Shown: piece after piece, positions 9,075-17,598 of the stretch
Position numbering within the stretch: position 1 is the stretch's first letter
How the letters are laid out: every line of letters begins with the position of its first letter
Source of the DNA: Helicobacter cetorum
GTDB lineage: Bacteria > Campylobacterota > Campylobacteria > Campylobacterales > UBA6016
Length of the DNA: 42,432 nucleotides
Assembly (NCBI GenBank): GCA_022729705.1
Contig: DZAX01000018.1
Location: forward strand, 1-42,432
Direction of reading: 5' to 3'
Notes under the pieces: model-generated
What the model saw: the letters and a program-made list of their open reading frames with translations, nothing else
Told to the model about the DNA's origin: nothing
Database searches by the model: none
Program-made: the position numbers and the translations under genes

Positions 9075-10757
9075 ATGAACAGTGCAACACAGACTAATAC
9101 AAATGTTACCTTAGCGGGTCTTGGCAAGAGAATAGCCAATCTTAGCGTTAAGCAAAAGGTTGGCTTTATCGCCGTGATAGCACAAGGGTTGTCAATTATT
9201 GCGATAGGTGCTGGTATTATCGGAATGATTTTTACAAACAACTCGATTCGTTCTATGTATGCAGACTCAATTATGCCTCTTGAACATCTAAGAGAGCTCA
9301 AATACTCTCTTGAATATGATGTTATTCAGGTCACAAAAAACCTCAAAGAGGGCAAAATGAGCTCTAACGCCGCCAATGGCTCTCAAAGCGTAGACAACAT
9401 CTACAAAACAGCCTATACCCAAATAGAAGTCGCTGAAGGGGTCATTAAAAAAGATTGGCAAAAATACTCCTCCTCTTCAGAACTGACGCCGACTGAAAAA
9501 CAAAAACTACCAAAAATTAACGAATCTATGCAAAAGGCTCTTGTGTCAATAGCCGACCTTAAAGAGATTGTAAAGAAAAAAGATTTGCCAGCGCTAATTG
9601 ATTACGTTGAAAGCGAAATGCCTTTTTTGCTTTCAAATATGACACAACCACTCGACGAACTTATGCAGATTCAAGTCAAGAGGGCTCATGAGATGTACGG
9701 CGAATCGCAAATAAAATTTGACGCATCGCTTGTAATTACACTGCTAATCTATCTAATCGGCGCAGGGCTTGTGCTGTTTGTAGTTCGCTTGGTCATAAAA
9801 GATATACTTACGGCGTTGGAAAAACTGGTAAAACAATCAGAAGCCTTAGCGGCAAACAACCTAAGCGAACCTTTCGTATGGACAAGAGACGACGAACTTG
9901 GAACCCTAGGAGAGAGCTTTGAAAATACTAGAGTAGAGCTTTTCCTCTTAATTAGCGAGATAAACAGAAATAAAGAAGAGGTTGAAAGGGCGCATGAGAA
10001 TATCTGTAGCTCAATTAACTACGCAAGAAGAATACAGCTAGCATTTTTGCCAAACGAAGCCCACCTAAAAGAGAGCGTAAGCGACTACTCAATAGTATGG
10101 AGACCAAAAGACGTTATCGGTGGGGATTGTTACTGGATAGAGAGATTTGAGGGCGGATGCTTTGTTGCGGCAATCGACTGTACTGGGCATGGTGTGCCTG
10201 GCGCTCTTATGACTTTTGTTGTACTCTCTCTTTTGAGTAGAGTCATATCGCATGAAAATCTATACAAAGATCCAGCGGCACTTCTGATGAGATTAAATCA
10301 GTTAATCAAAAATGAACTTGGACAACATGACGAAACGTCAGAGAGCAACGATGGAATGGATGGGGCGTTTGTCTACATCAGCGGCAATACTGTAACATAC
10401 GCTGCGGCAAATATCCCACTTATATACCACGCAAAAGGCGCTGATGAGATGGAAGAACTTAGGGCTGATAAGTCAAGCATAGGATACGTCCACTCAGACC
10501 CTAACTTTACTTTTACAAACCAAACTATCACTCTTGAAAAAGGTAGTAGGGTATATCTTGTAACAGACGGTATCACAGACCAAATAGGCGGCTCAAAAAA
10601 ACTTTCTCACGGTAAAAAACGATTTAAAAAAGCTATGATGGAGAGCATGAATATGTGTATGCAGGAGCAAACAGAATTCTTTATGTCTGGGTTTTACGAA
10701 TACAAGGGCAACGAGATGCAACGCGACGACAACACGCTAATATGTATAGAAATTTAA
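9075..10757 (+). CDS. siaA: SiaA-like membrane PP2C phosphatase with HAMP domain
   Basis: This 560-aa protein is a sensor-linked SpoIIE/PP2C serine phosphatase. A first membrane helix (about residues 30-55) and a second (about residues 215-240) enclose a periplasmic four-helix sensor region. A HAMP-like segment follows (LEKLVKQSEALAANNLS), then a short coiled coil and the PP2C domain. Metal-binding aspartates are visible in VIGGDCYW, AAIDCTGHG, YLVTDGITDQ and QRDDNTLI. I start it at the ATG at 9075. An in-frame start at 8898 would overlap the divergent psd and adds a sequence unlike this family. One base separates it from the siaB-like gene. In the known SiaABCD system SiaA dephosphorylates SiaC. 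Confidence 0.8.
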   Translation: MNSATQTNTNVTLAGLGKRIANLSVKQKVGFIAVIAQGLSIIAIGAGIIGMIFTNNSIRSMYADSIMPLEHLRELKYSLEYDVIQVTKNLKEGKMSSNAANGSQSVDNIYKTAYTQIEVAEGVIKKDWQKYSSSSELTPTEKQKLPKINESMQKALVSIADLKEIVKKKDLPALIDYVESEMPFLLSNMTQPLDELMQIQVKRAHEMYGESQIKFDASLVITLLIYLIGAGLVLFVVRLVIKDILTALEKLVKQSEALAANNLSEPFVWTRDDELGTLGESFENTRVELFLLISEINRNKEEVERAHENICSSINYARRIQLAFLPNEAHLKESVSDYSIVWRPKDVIGGDCYWIERFEGGCFVAAIDCTGHGVPGALMTFVVLSLLSRVISHENLYKDPAALLMRLNQLIKNELGQHDETSESNDGMDGAFVYISGNTVTYAAANIPLIYHAKGADEMEELRADKSSIGYVHSDPNFTFTNQTITLEKGSRVYLVTDGITDQIGGSKKLSHGKKRFKKAMMESMNMCMQEQTEFFMSGFYEYKGNEMQRDDNTLICIEI

Positions 10758-10758
10758 T

Positions 10759-11319
10759 ATGAAAAAGGAATTAGAAATGAACGCAATGGAGTTTCACGAG
10801 TTTCAAAAGTTTTTAAGCGACAATGAAATCGTTTTTTGCTATAACGGCTACTTGTCGCAACAGATAGTGCTCTCAATGGGCGATATGCTGAAAAAAAAGG
10901 TAGCTGACACAGGACCTTCTACAGCTCCAAAAATATTTTATATTTTTGTTGAGCAAGCCCAAAATATCGTTAGATACTCCGCCCAAAGAATTGAGACGGA
11001 AGAGAGAGCAAATAGACTTGGCTATGGCTCGCTAGCAATAGGCATCAACAATGAAAAATACTTTTGTATGTGCGGAAATCTAGTCGATAAAGCTAAATCT
11101 GCCTTTCTAAAAGAGAAACTCGAAGAGATAAGAGGCATGAACAAAGACGCTCTTAAAGCGGCGTATAAAGAGAAGCTAAAAGCAGGTCCAGACGAGGGAA
11201 GCGAAGGAGCCAGTATAGGCTTTATCGAAATGGCTAGAAAATCATCCGAAGCCATTGAGTTTGACTTTGTCGACGTAGACACAGACTATGACTTTTTTTA
11301 TCTCAAAGTATATATTTAA
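10759..11319 (+). CDS. siaB: SiaB-family protein kinase
   Basis: The 186-aa protein matches what I know of the SiaB family (DUF6272), a distant GHKL-type kinase that phosphorylates SiaC. Visible family features are an N-terminal segment FCYNGYLSQQIVLSMGDML, a helix FVEQAQNIVRYS that would carry the N-box-like Asn, and a late GASIGFIEMARKS glycine segment. It starts 1 base after the siaA-like gene. The downstream siaC-like gene is separated by 133 bases that contain a hairpin repeat. Confidence 0.75.
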   Translation: MKKELEMNAMEFHEFQKFLSDNEIVFCYNGYLSQQIVLSMGDMLKKKVADTGPSTAPKIFYIFVEQAQNIVRYSAQRIETEERANRLGYGSLAIGINNEKYFCMCGNLVDKAKSAFLKEKLEEIRGMNKDALKAAYKEKLKAGPDEGSEGASIGFIEMARKSSEAIEFDFVDVDTDYDFFYLKVYI

Positions 11320-11375
11320 TCTTAATGTGCTTTACGCATATAAAACCATTGGTTAAATATGAGCGGCAAGCCGCG

Positions 11376-11430
11376 AGAGCCGTCTGCTGAAGACCTCATT
11401 TTGGGCTTTGCCCAAAATGTGAGAATTAAT
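11376..11430 (+). repeat. 55-bp hairpin repeat, copy 2
   Basis: This is the second copy of the unit at 990-1044. Here the stem is nearly perfect, with CATTTTGGGC pairing to GCCCAAAATG around a TTT loop. It lies between the siaB-like and siaC-like genes and could attenuate transcription between them. A 44-codon open frame starts at 11359 and reads through it, but I do not call it a gene. Confidence 0.65.
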
Positions 11431-11452
11431 CAAAACTTTTTAGGAGACATTT

Positions 11453-11839
11453 ATGCAAACAATAACAATACCAGCGGGTCAAGGCACGCCTGAGATAATT
11501 TTGGATTTTCAAAATATCTCTTTTAGCTTTAAGGGAGAGTCTTATCCAGAGGATGTAAATGCTTTTTACAATAAGATACTGGATACAATGAGAGGATTTG
11601 TTACAAATCTTAATGGAGATACGGTAAAAATTGTAATGCATCTTGTTTATTTCAACTCTGCTAGCACAAAAGTGTTTTACAATATATTCCAAATGCTAGA
11701 AACAGCCGTTGATGAAAATAGTATCGTCTTCGAGGTAGATTGGATTTACCACGAAGAGGACGATATGTCTTTGGAGTTTGTGGAGGGTTTTAAAGAGGAC
11801 TTTGAAACTATTAGGTTTAATTTGATTTCACACAGTTAA
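11453..11839 (+). CDS. siaC: SiaC-family regulatory phosphoprotein (DUF1987)
   Basis: This 128-aa protein has the DUF1987 pattern: an N-terminal PAGQGTPEIILDF, then GESYPEDV, then the segment LVYFNSASTKVFYNIF that holds the regulatory hydroxyl residue. In Pseudomonas SiaC the modified residue is a threonine in a similar LNTSS segment; by alignment S69 here is the likely equivalent, with S71/T72 as alternatives. A good Shine-Dalgarno (taggaga) precedes the ATG. Unphosphorylated SiaC activates the diguanylate cyclase SiaD in Pseudomonas, but no GGDEF gene is present in this window. Confidence 0.75.
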   Translation: MQTITIPAGQGTPEIILDFQNISFSFKGESYPEDVNAFYNKILDTMRGFVTNLNGDTVKIVMHLVYFNSASTKVFYNIFQMLETAVDENSIVFEVDWIYHEEDDMSLEFVEGFKEDFETIRFNLISHS

Positions 11840-11933
11840 TGTTACGCACAAATACGAGCAAAGCCCGTATTTGTGGCAGGGACATAAATGTCCCTTGCAT
11901 CCCCCTAAAGCTACCCGTATAAATACGGGAGAG
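11837..11933 (-). repeat. Three-hairpin palindromic repeat, copy B
   Basis: This is a full copy in reverse orientation that starts on the siaC stop codon. From its own strand it reads CCCGTATTTATACGGG, then a GGGACATTTATGTCCC hairpin, then a long terminal stem (11847-11875) around the GGGCTTTGC core. As the first structure after siaC it could act as a terminator. Confidence 0.8.
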
Positions 11934-12050
11934 TTTTTTGGATTTAGCTTTTTTGACTTTTTTTATCTCTTTCTTGCCCATCCCAACAACTTTTTTATCT
12001 TTTACGCAAAATACCCAAATAAAAAGTGCTACATTTTACGCTTTAGGGCT

Positions 12051-12056
12051 TATAAT
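12051..12056 (+). promoter_or_regulatory. Candidate -10 box for clpS-clpA-aat
   Basis: A perfect TATAAT lies 30 bases before the clpS ATG. It is preceded by AT-rich DNA without a strong -35 box, as is usual in Campylobacterota. Confidence 0.5.
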
Positions 12057-12086
12057 ACAAAAAACAAAAAATCGAAAGAAGATTGC

Positions 12087-12398
12087 ATGGGTTTTGACAC
12101 AGATAGACAATTGGAAGACGAGGATATAGCCGTCTTTAGGGTCGATGTACCAAAGCGGTATAAAGTCATTATGCACAACGATGATTATACAAGTATGGAG
12201 TTTGTTGTGGATGTATTGATGACTGTTTTTCGCAAAAGCGAGGCTGAAGCGGCGACGCTTATGCAAAGGATACACCAAGAAAACTACGCTGTTTGCGGCG
12301 TTTATACCAAGGAAATAGCGGAGACAAAAGCGGAAGAGACGATTAGGCTTGCAAGAGCCGAGGGTTTTCCGCTTAGATGCACGATGGAAGAAGAGTAA
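12087..12398 (+). CDS. clpS: ClpS adaptor protein
   Basis: The 103-aa ClpS delivers proteins with destabilising N-terminal residues to ClpAP. The core YKVIMHNDDYTSMEFVVDVL holds the Asn-Asp-Asp part of the N-degron pocket, and TLMQRIHQENYAVCGVYTKEIAETK is the conserved middle with the pocket histidine. I start it at the ATG at 12087, behind a gaaagaag ribosome-binding site. The open frame extends upstream into repeat DNA but has no family similarity there. Three bases separate it from clpA. Confidence 0.9.
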   Translation: MGFDTDRQLEDEDIAVFRVDVPKRYKVIMHNDDYTSMEFVVDVLMTVFRKSEAEAATLMQRIHQENYAVCGVYTKEIAETKAEETIRLARAEGFPLRCTMEEE

Positions 12399-12401
12399 AA
12401 G

Positions 12402-14597
12402 ATGATAAACAAAGAACTAAATATGATCCTAATAAACGCTTTTAGGGAGGCTAGAGCAAGAAGTCACGAATACATCATGGTTGAACATCTTATGCTAGCA
12501 CTGCTTGAAGATAGCGGTATTGAGAAGCTACTTTTGGAGGTTGGCGTCAATACGCTTGAAGCAAAAAGCGCTCTTTCTGAGTTTTTGGAGCGCGAAATAG
12601 AAAAAGCGCCAAAAGACGTAAAAGTAGAGCCAATTCAAACAGCGGCTTTTCAAAGAGTGATGCAGCTTATGCTTATGCACGTTCAAGGCTCTGGCAGACA
12701 AGAGGCGGGAAAAACAGATCTTTTGGCGGCTATGCTCGAAGAAGATAGCGGTTTTGGCGTGGCTCTTATCAAGTCTTACGGCGTGGAGAGAGTGGATATA
12801 TTAGAAATAATCGCGGAAGATGCGGTTGATGAGTCAAAAACGGAAACAAAAAAAGCTGAACGTAAAAAATCATATCTTGACGAGTTTGCCACCGAGCTTG
12901 TGGCACTGGCAAAAAATGGAGGCATAGACCCCGTAGTCGGCAGAGTCGATGAGATAGAGAGAACGACGCTAGCCCTCTGTCGGCGCAAAAAAAATAACCC
13001 TATACTCGTAGGCGAACCCGGGGTAGGCAAGACGGCCGTACTAGAGGGGCTAGCCCTAAAAATAGCGGACAACTCCGTACCCACTCCGCTTCAAAACGCA
13101 AAAATATTCGCTCTTGACGTGGGAGCTCTTGTAGCCGGCACAAAGTATAGGGGCGATTTTGAGAAAAGACTAAAAGGCGTGCTCTTTGAGATGGAAAAAG
13201 AGGAAAACGCCATGCTTTTTATCGACGAAATACACATGATAGTCGGAGCCGGAAGCGCAAGCGGCGGAAGCATGGATGCAGCAAACCTCCTCAAACCCGC
13301 CCTTGCAAACGGCAAACTACGATGCGTCGGCGCCACAACTTTTGCCGAATACAAAGCTAGTTTTGAAAAAGACCGCGCACTTGGCAGAAGATTTCAGAAA
13401 ATAGACGTAAACGAGCCAAGTATAGAGGATAGCTACAAGATAGTAGAGGGGCTAAAAAGCAGATACGAAGAGTTCCACAACGTAAGATACACCCCCGAGA
13501 GCCTAAAAGCCGCCGTAGATCTGACCGATAGATACATCAAAGACAAAAAACTACCCGATAAAGCGATAGATGCGATAGACGAAGCGGGTGCGGCGTTTCG
13601 CCTGCTAGCTCCCACAAAACAAAAAAGAGTCGTCAAAGATACCGACATAGAGAAGATAATCTCCAAAATCACAAAGATTCCCCAAAAAACAATGGAAAAA
13701 AACGAGCTGGAGAGCATAAGAGAGCTAGAAAACGACCTTAAAAAACAGGTGTTTGGGCAAGATAAAGCGATAGAGGAGCTAGTAAAAGCTATAAAGCGTT
13801 CAAAAGCGGGGCTTACAAGGGCTGATAAGCCGATTGGTTCTTTTTTGTTTACAGGTCCTACTGGGGTTGGTAAGACTGAGATTTGCAAACAGCTCTCATC
13901 TACGCTAAATATCCATTTTGAGCGTTTTGACATGAGCGAATACATGGAAAAACACGCCGTATCAAGGCTAGTCGGAGCGCCTCCCGGATATGTGGGGTTT
14001 GACCAAGGCGGACTGCTCACGGAGGCGGTGCGAAAAAATCCTTACTGTGTTGTGCTGCTAGACGAGATAGAAAAGGCACACCCTGACATCTCAAATATCC
14101 TACTCCAAATCATGGACAACGCCGCCCTCACAGACAATACGGGCATGAAAGCGGACTTTAGAAACGCGGTGATTATCATGACAAGCAACCTTGGAAGCGC
14201 CGACGCACCTGTGATGGGATTTGCGCCCGATGAGTCGACTAGAAGCGACGAGGCGGTCAAAAACTTCTTTGCGCCTGAGTTTCGCAACCGTATAACTGCG
14301 ATAATCAGCTTTGCGCCGCTCTCCAAAGAGACAATGATAAAAGTGGTCGAAAAGATGACGCTAGAGTTGCAAAGCTTTTTGAAGCAAAAAAATGTGGATA
14401 TATCAATAGACAAAAAAGCAAAAGAGTACCTAGCGGACAAAGGCTATGACCCAAAAATGGGTGCAAGACCGCTAGGCGGCGTAATCGAAAGAGAGATTAA
14501 AGATGCGCTAATTGACGAGCTGCTATTTGGCAAACTAAAAAATGGCGGCAAGGTCTTCGTAACGCATAAAAAGGGGAAGTTAGAGTTTAAGATATGA
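12402..14597 (+). CDS. clpA: ClpA unfoldase, ATPase subunit of ClpAP
   Basis: This 731-aa AAA+ protein unfolds substrates and feeds them to ClpP. It has an N-terminal Clp repeat domain (residues 1-140), a first ATPase domain with GEPGVGKTA and a Walker B LFIDEIH, and a second with GPTGVGKTE and VVLLDEIEKAH. There is no long ClpB-type coiled-coil insertion between them, which separates it from ClpB. An MGF segment before the FFAPEFRNRI block is a good candidate for the ClpP-docking loop. It lies between clpS and aat and overlaps aat by 4 bases. Confidence 0.93.
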   Translation: MINKELNMILINAFREARARSHEYIMVEHLMLALLEDSGIEKLLLEVGVNTLEAKSALSEFLEREIEKAPKDVKVEPIQTAAFQRVMQLMLMHVQGSGRQEAGKTDLLAAMLEEDSGFGVALIKSYGVERVDILEIIAEDAVDESKTETKKAERKKSYLDEFATELVALAKNGGIDPVVGRVDEIERTTLALCRRKKNNPILVGEPGVGKTAVLEGLALKIADNSVPTPLQNAKIFALDVGALVAGTKYRGDFEKRLKGVLFEMEKEENAMLFIDEIHMIVGAGSASGGSMDAANLLKPALANGKLRCVGATTFAEYKASFEKDRALGRRFQKIDVNEPSIEDSYKIVEGLKSRYEEFHNVRYTPESLKAAVDLTDRYIKDKKLPDKAIDAIDEAGAAFRLLAPTKQKRVVKDTDIEKIISKITKIPQKTMEKNELESIRELENDLKKQVFGQDKAIEELVKAIKRSKAGLTRADKPIGSFLFTGPTGVGKTEICKQLSSTLNIHFERFDMSEYMEKHAVSRLVGAPPGYVGFDQGGLLTEAVRKNPYCVVLLDEIEKAHPDISNILLQIMDNAALTDNTGMKADFRNAVIIMTSNLGSADAPVMGFAPDESTRSDEAVKNFFAPEFRNRITAIISFAPLSKETMIKVVEKMTLELQSFLKQKNVDISIDKKAKEYLADKGYDPKMGARPLGGVIEREIKDALIDELLFGKLKNGGKVFVTHKKGKLEFKI

Positions 14598-15346
14598 CTT
14601 TTTTGACAAGTCCGTTTGGTGCTTTTTGCTTCTCGGCATACGCTTTTCCACACGCTAGCACGGCGGACGAGGACGGACTTGTGGCTGTGGGCGGAGATTT
14701 GCACCCGCATAGACTGCTCTCCGCTTATTCTCGTGGTATATTTCCATGGTTTGTCGACAATGGATATGTCTTTTGGTATTCGCCAGACCCTAGAGCCGTA
14801 CTCTATCCGCAAGAGTTCAAACAAACCAAAAGTCTCTCAAAAACCATCAAAAAACAAAATTTTGAGTTTTGCATCAACAAAAACTTTTGCGGCGTAATGG
14901 AAGCGTGCAGGGATAGCAAACATAGAAAAGAGGGCGGCGGCTCATGGATAAGCTCCGCTTTTTTGGACGGCTACACAAAGCTTCATCAGATGGGCTTTGC
15001 TGATAGTTTTGAGTGCTATATGGACGGCGAGCTTGTCGGCGGATTTTATGGGGTGCGTCTTGGGCGGGTGTTTTTTGGAGAGTCGATGTTTTTTCATGTT
15101 GCGGACGCATCCAAGGCGGCTCTTTGGTTTTTATGCGCCAACGCCGCTAAGCTAAACATAGATGTAATAGACTGCCAACAAGAGACGCCGCACCTGCTCT
15201 CGCTTGGCGCCAAATGTATCGCAAGAGATGAATTTTTGAAAATACTTAGTCCCCCAATCTTACGGCATAATACATCATCTCAAAAAATGAACTTTCAGAA
15301 GGGGATGGTGAATGGTTACATGGGGGAGTTTTTGCCTGATATTTAG
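14594..15346 (+). CDS. aat: Leucyl/phenylalanyl-tRNA-protein transferase
   Basis: This 250-aa enzyme attaches Leu or Phe from tRNA to proteins with N-terminal Lys or Arg, creating primary destabilising N-termini. Conserved blocks are GLVAVGGDL, YSRGIFPWF, WYSPDPRAVL and GGFYGVRLGRVFFGESMF. The length is near the family norm of about 230-250. Its ATG overlaps the clpA stop, so the modifying enzyme, the N-degron adaptor and the unfoldase form one operon. Confidence 0.92.
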   Translation: MTFLTSPFGAFCFSAYAFPHASTADEDGLVAVGGDLHPHRLLSAYSRGIFPWFVDNGYVFWYSPDPRAVLYPQEFKQTKSLSKTIKKQNFEFCINKNFCGVMEACRDSKHRKEGGGSWISSAFLDGYTKLHQMGFADSFECYMDGELVGGFYGVRLGRVFFGESMFFHVADASKAALWFLCANAAKLNIDVIDCQQETPHLLSLGAKCIARDEFLKILSPPILRHNTSSQKMNFQKGMVNGYMGEFLPDI

Positions 15347-15420
15347 GAGTGTCGAGGTGGATTAGCTTCAAGTTTGCATAGAAGAGCTCAATATTTAGGG
15401 CTTTGTCGTAAATTTCAAAT

Positions 15421-15720
15421 CTATTTTAGCCTTTCGGCGGCGTTTTCGTATACGTCCATTCCGTCTCTTTCGCCTATGGCTACGACCTCGACGATTATTT
15501 TGTTTTCAAATATACGATAGACTATCCGGATACGCTTATTATCGACATACATTTTGCGGCATCCAGCTAGGTCAAAACTCGCTTTATTGCCGAGTAGTTC
15601 ACCTAGTTTGGGCGAGATAGCTATTTTTTGGAGTTGTTTTGCTATTAGCTTTTTAACTCTATTGTCAAATTCCCTCAAGTCTGCTTCAACGCCGTCTTTA
15701 AATCTAATCTCGTAAATCAT
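15421..15720 (-). CDS. RelE/ParE-type toxin
   Basis: This 99-aa protein has the compact RelE/ParE fold pattern: YEIRFKDGVEADLREFD at the start, CRKMYVDNKRIRIVYRI in the core strands and VVAIGERDGMDVYENAAERL at the end. The basic core suggests an mRNA interferase or gyrase-type toxin. The ATG at 15720 sits inside the antitoxin gene (17-base overlap), typical of translationally coupled pairs; five codons upstream are in frame but less likely. It is the second gene of the pair. Confidence 0.8.
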   Translation of the reverse strand: MIYEIRFKDGVEADLREFDNRVKKLIAKQLQKIAISPKLGELLGNKASFDLAGCRKMYVDNKRIRIVYRIFENKIIVEVVAIGERDGMDVYENAAERLK

Positions 15721-16000
15721 CTTCGGTAATCCCAAACTTTGCCATCATCTCTTCAAAAGAGATAGTCGGTTGATTTTCGCGCTCTTTGACTATTCTGTAG
15801 ATTTCCATATGCTCTAGCAAATCATACGCCGCCCGCATTCTCTCATACTCGTCTATGGGGAGCATCACTAGCTCTAGTTTGTTATTTTTGGAGACGGCGA
15901 TTTTTTCTTTTTTGTGTTCGACTAGGCTTTTGTATATAGCCGAAAAACTGTGAGCGAATTCGGTGGCGGGTACTATCTCGTCTCTTGCGTATGCAATCAT
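15704..16000 (-). CDS. Phd/RelB-type antitoxin
   Basis: The 98-aa protein has an N-terminal DNA-binding part (VPATEFAHSFSAIYKSLVEHKKEKIAVSKNNKLELVML, quoted here only as the region of residues 11-48) of the Phd/YefM kind. An acidic C-terminal tail (ISFEEMMAKFGITEDDLRD) would wrap the toxin. It precedes and overlaps the toxin gene and is expected to autoregulate the pair. A 41-base exact copy of its internal sequence is found at 16781-16821. Confidence 0.78.
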   Translation of the reverse strand: MIAYARDEIVPATEFAHSFSAIYKSLVEHKKEKIAVSKNNKLELVMLPIDEYERMRAAYDLLEHMEIYRIVKERENQPTISFEEMMAKFGITEDDLRD

Positions 16001-16098
16001 ATAAAATCCTTTTACAAAAACTTTGTATTATTTTGCGTATTATAGCCCGAAAAAGTTTTTTTAAGGTGGTGTTTTGCGCATAAAGTAATCGCCAAAAA

Positions 16099-16599
16099 TT
16101 AATACGACACACTTATATAAACATTAATATAACTCATCGGCATCTCGCTAAACTTTACTATCTCTTTACCTCTATACACCCCGTAGTTGTTGTATCCTGT
16201 CAAGACTTGTCTACTCTCAGACTCATACCTTGCTTTGCACTTTCTGACTACTTCTCTCTCGGGTCTTGACTCGTGACTAGTGGCGCTCTGTCCCGCCATT
16301 GAGCCTAGAATTGCTCCGCCGATGGTTGCCGCCGTCTTGCCGCTTCCGCGCCCCACTTGATTTCCAAGGACTCCGCCTATAGCGCCGCCGACGATACCGC
16401 CCACCACGTCGTTTGAGCCGCTATAAGAGCTTCTTCTCTCCACGCTCTCGTCCCAGCACTCTTTTATCGGTCTCTCTGTAACTATATTTTTGTATATTGG
16501 CTCGGAGCGCAATGTCTTGATGCTCTCGCTCATTATAAAGCTCTCCGAAAAAACGGCGGTCGCCGTAAACATAAGCACCGTTATAACTACTCTTTTCAT
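16099..16599 (-). CDS. Glycine-zipper 2TM envelope protein
   Basis: This 166-aa exported protein has a signal peptide (VVITVLMFTATAVFS) and a central glycine zipper at about residues 65-105, with GGIVGGAIGGVLGNQ and GGAILGSMAG. This is the Rickettsia 17-kDa/SlyB type that inserts as a small helical hairpin. A lipobox cysteine is absent after the signal peptide, so it is probably not a lipoprotein. Cysteines at about positions 48 and 120 could form a disulfide. It is a single gene with no clear partner. Confidence 0.75.
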   Translation of the reverse strand: MKRVVITVLMFTATAVFSESFIMSESIKTLRSEPIYKNIVTERPIKECWDESVERRSSYSGSNDVVGGIVGGAIGGVLGNQVGRGSGKTAATIGGAILGSMAGQSATSHESRPEREVVRKCKARYESESRQVLTGYNNYGVYRGKEIVKFSEMPMSYINVYISVSY

Positions 16600-16755
16600 A
16601 CTCTAATCCCCCTTTGTGTCGTCCAAAAAAATAATAGCAAAAGAGTAGCACCAAAAAGTGAAATAACGGTGAAAAGAGGACTCAATTAGAACTTCTTTTT
16701 TCTGACCTCGTCAACCAAATTATTTGCCATAGCTACGACTGTTTAGTTCCCTCAT

Positions 16756-16890
16756 AAAAGAGTGCCTGACACCCATTTAATTTTGTGTTCGACTAGGCTT
16801 TTGTATATAGCCGAAAAACTGCGAGCGCATAAAAGAGTGCCTGACACCCATTTCACGAGCGCATAAAAGAGTGCCTGACACCCATTTCAC
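16756..16890 (+). repeat. Cluster of three GTGCCTGACACC REP motifs
   Basis: The motif AAGAGTGCCTGACACCCATTT occurs at about 16758-16778, 16832-16852 and 16866-16886. The last two belong to a perfect 34-bp tandem duplication (16822-16855 and 16856-16889). The same motif with a TATTT end recurs at 19131-19153 and 19188-19208, and inverted at about 20463-20482. Such motifs resemble REP sequences served by Y1 (RAYT-type) transposases. The rest of 16600-17076 shows no gene. Confidence 0.75.
16781..16821 (-). pseudogene. 41-bp copied fragment of the nearby antitoxin gene
   Basis: These 41 bases are identical to 15910-15950 inside the Phd-like antitoxin gene, and similarity continues weakly for a few bases. 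The fragment is bordered on both sides by GTGCCTGACACC motifs. Confidence 0.75.
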
Positions 16891-17076
16891 ATTTTACTTA
16901 AGCAAAATTCCGTAAATTACATTGAAAATTTGAACTAAATTTACAATAACAGCTTATTGGCTTGATTTACGTTTGCGGTGAGGTTGTCAGGCTATGCACG
17001 TTAAATTAGTGCGTCAACGAGGCTAGGTGTGTACGAATAAAAAAGCTTAAGTAAGCACCATTCTAGCCTGTCCCTA

Positions 17077-17598
17077 TTAATCCGCCCCAAAACTCTCTAG
17101 CGTAGAGTAGAGGTGGTCTTGATACATATTGTCATGTTTTTTTACGATGTTTGTCATTTTTGTTTTTTCATCTCTTTTCTGCTCTTGTGAAAGTTCAAGA
17201 TTTTCAAGCAGTTTTAGCGCCTCCTCCAAGTGGGCATCACATCGATTTTCAATATCCTCATCACTAATGCCATACATATCTATCCAAACCACATATGCCT
17301 CAAATGCATAAAAGTGCATTTTATATAGCTCAGATGCTGATGCGCCCGATTTTTTTGCATGCGCAAAAAGTTCGCGCATCTTTTTTGCCTCTATAGATTT
17401 AGGTGGCATGCGATCAAACTGGAAATATGTAAGTTTTTCAAGCTTTTCCATATAAAAGTTAATATCCACTCCAAGTAGCCTATTTTCTAAAAATATTGTC
17501 ACATCTGCATTTAGTTTATAGATTTCACCCAATAACCTCTCTTGCGCCTTTTGTGGAAGTGCAAAAAAACTCTCTTTGACTGCTTTCAATTTACTCAT
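17077..17598 (-). CDS. Hypothetical protein paired with a pRiA4b-ORF3-like protein
   Basis: The 173-aa protein is highly charged and predicted to be helical and soluble, starting MSKLKAVKESFFALPQKAQERLLGEIYKL (described as residues 1-29). No catalytic motif is evident. It may belong to the DUF6155 group, but I am not certain. Its ATG overlaps the stop of the upstream gene by 4 bases, so the two are cotranslated. Its stop codon lies inside the left inverted repeat. Confidence 0.65.
   Translation of the reverse strand: MSKLKAVKESFFALPQKAQERLLGEIYKLNADVTIFLENRLLGVDINFYMEKLEKLTYFQFDRMPPKSIEAKKMRELFAHAKKSGASASELYKMHFYAFEAYVVWIDMYGISDEDIENRCDAHLEEALKLLENLELSQEQKRDEKTKMTNIVKKHDNMYQDHLYSTLESFGAD

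Noticed and set aside
11359-11493. 44-codon frame through the 55-bp repeat before siaC
   Set aside because: It overlaps the siaC start in another frame and consists mostly of repeat; the siaC start has its own good ribosome-binding site.
11871-12086. Upstream extension of clpS
   Set aside because: It is made of palindromic repeat B and AT-rich promoter DNA, and ClpS normally starts near the chosen ATG.
16756-16890. CRISPR-like array of short repeats
   Set aside because: Only three motif copies, unequal spacing, one spacer is a gene fragment and no cas genes are present.
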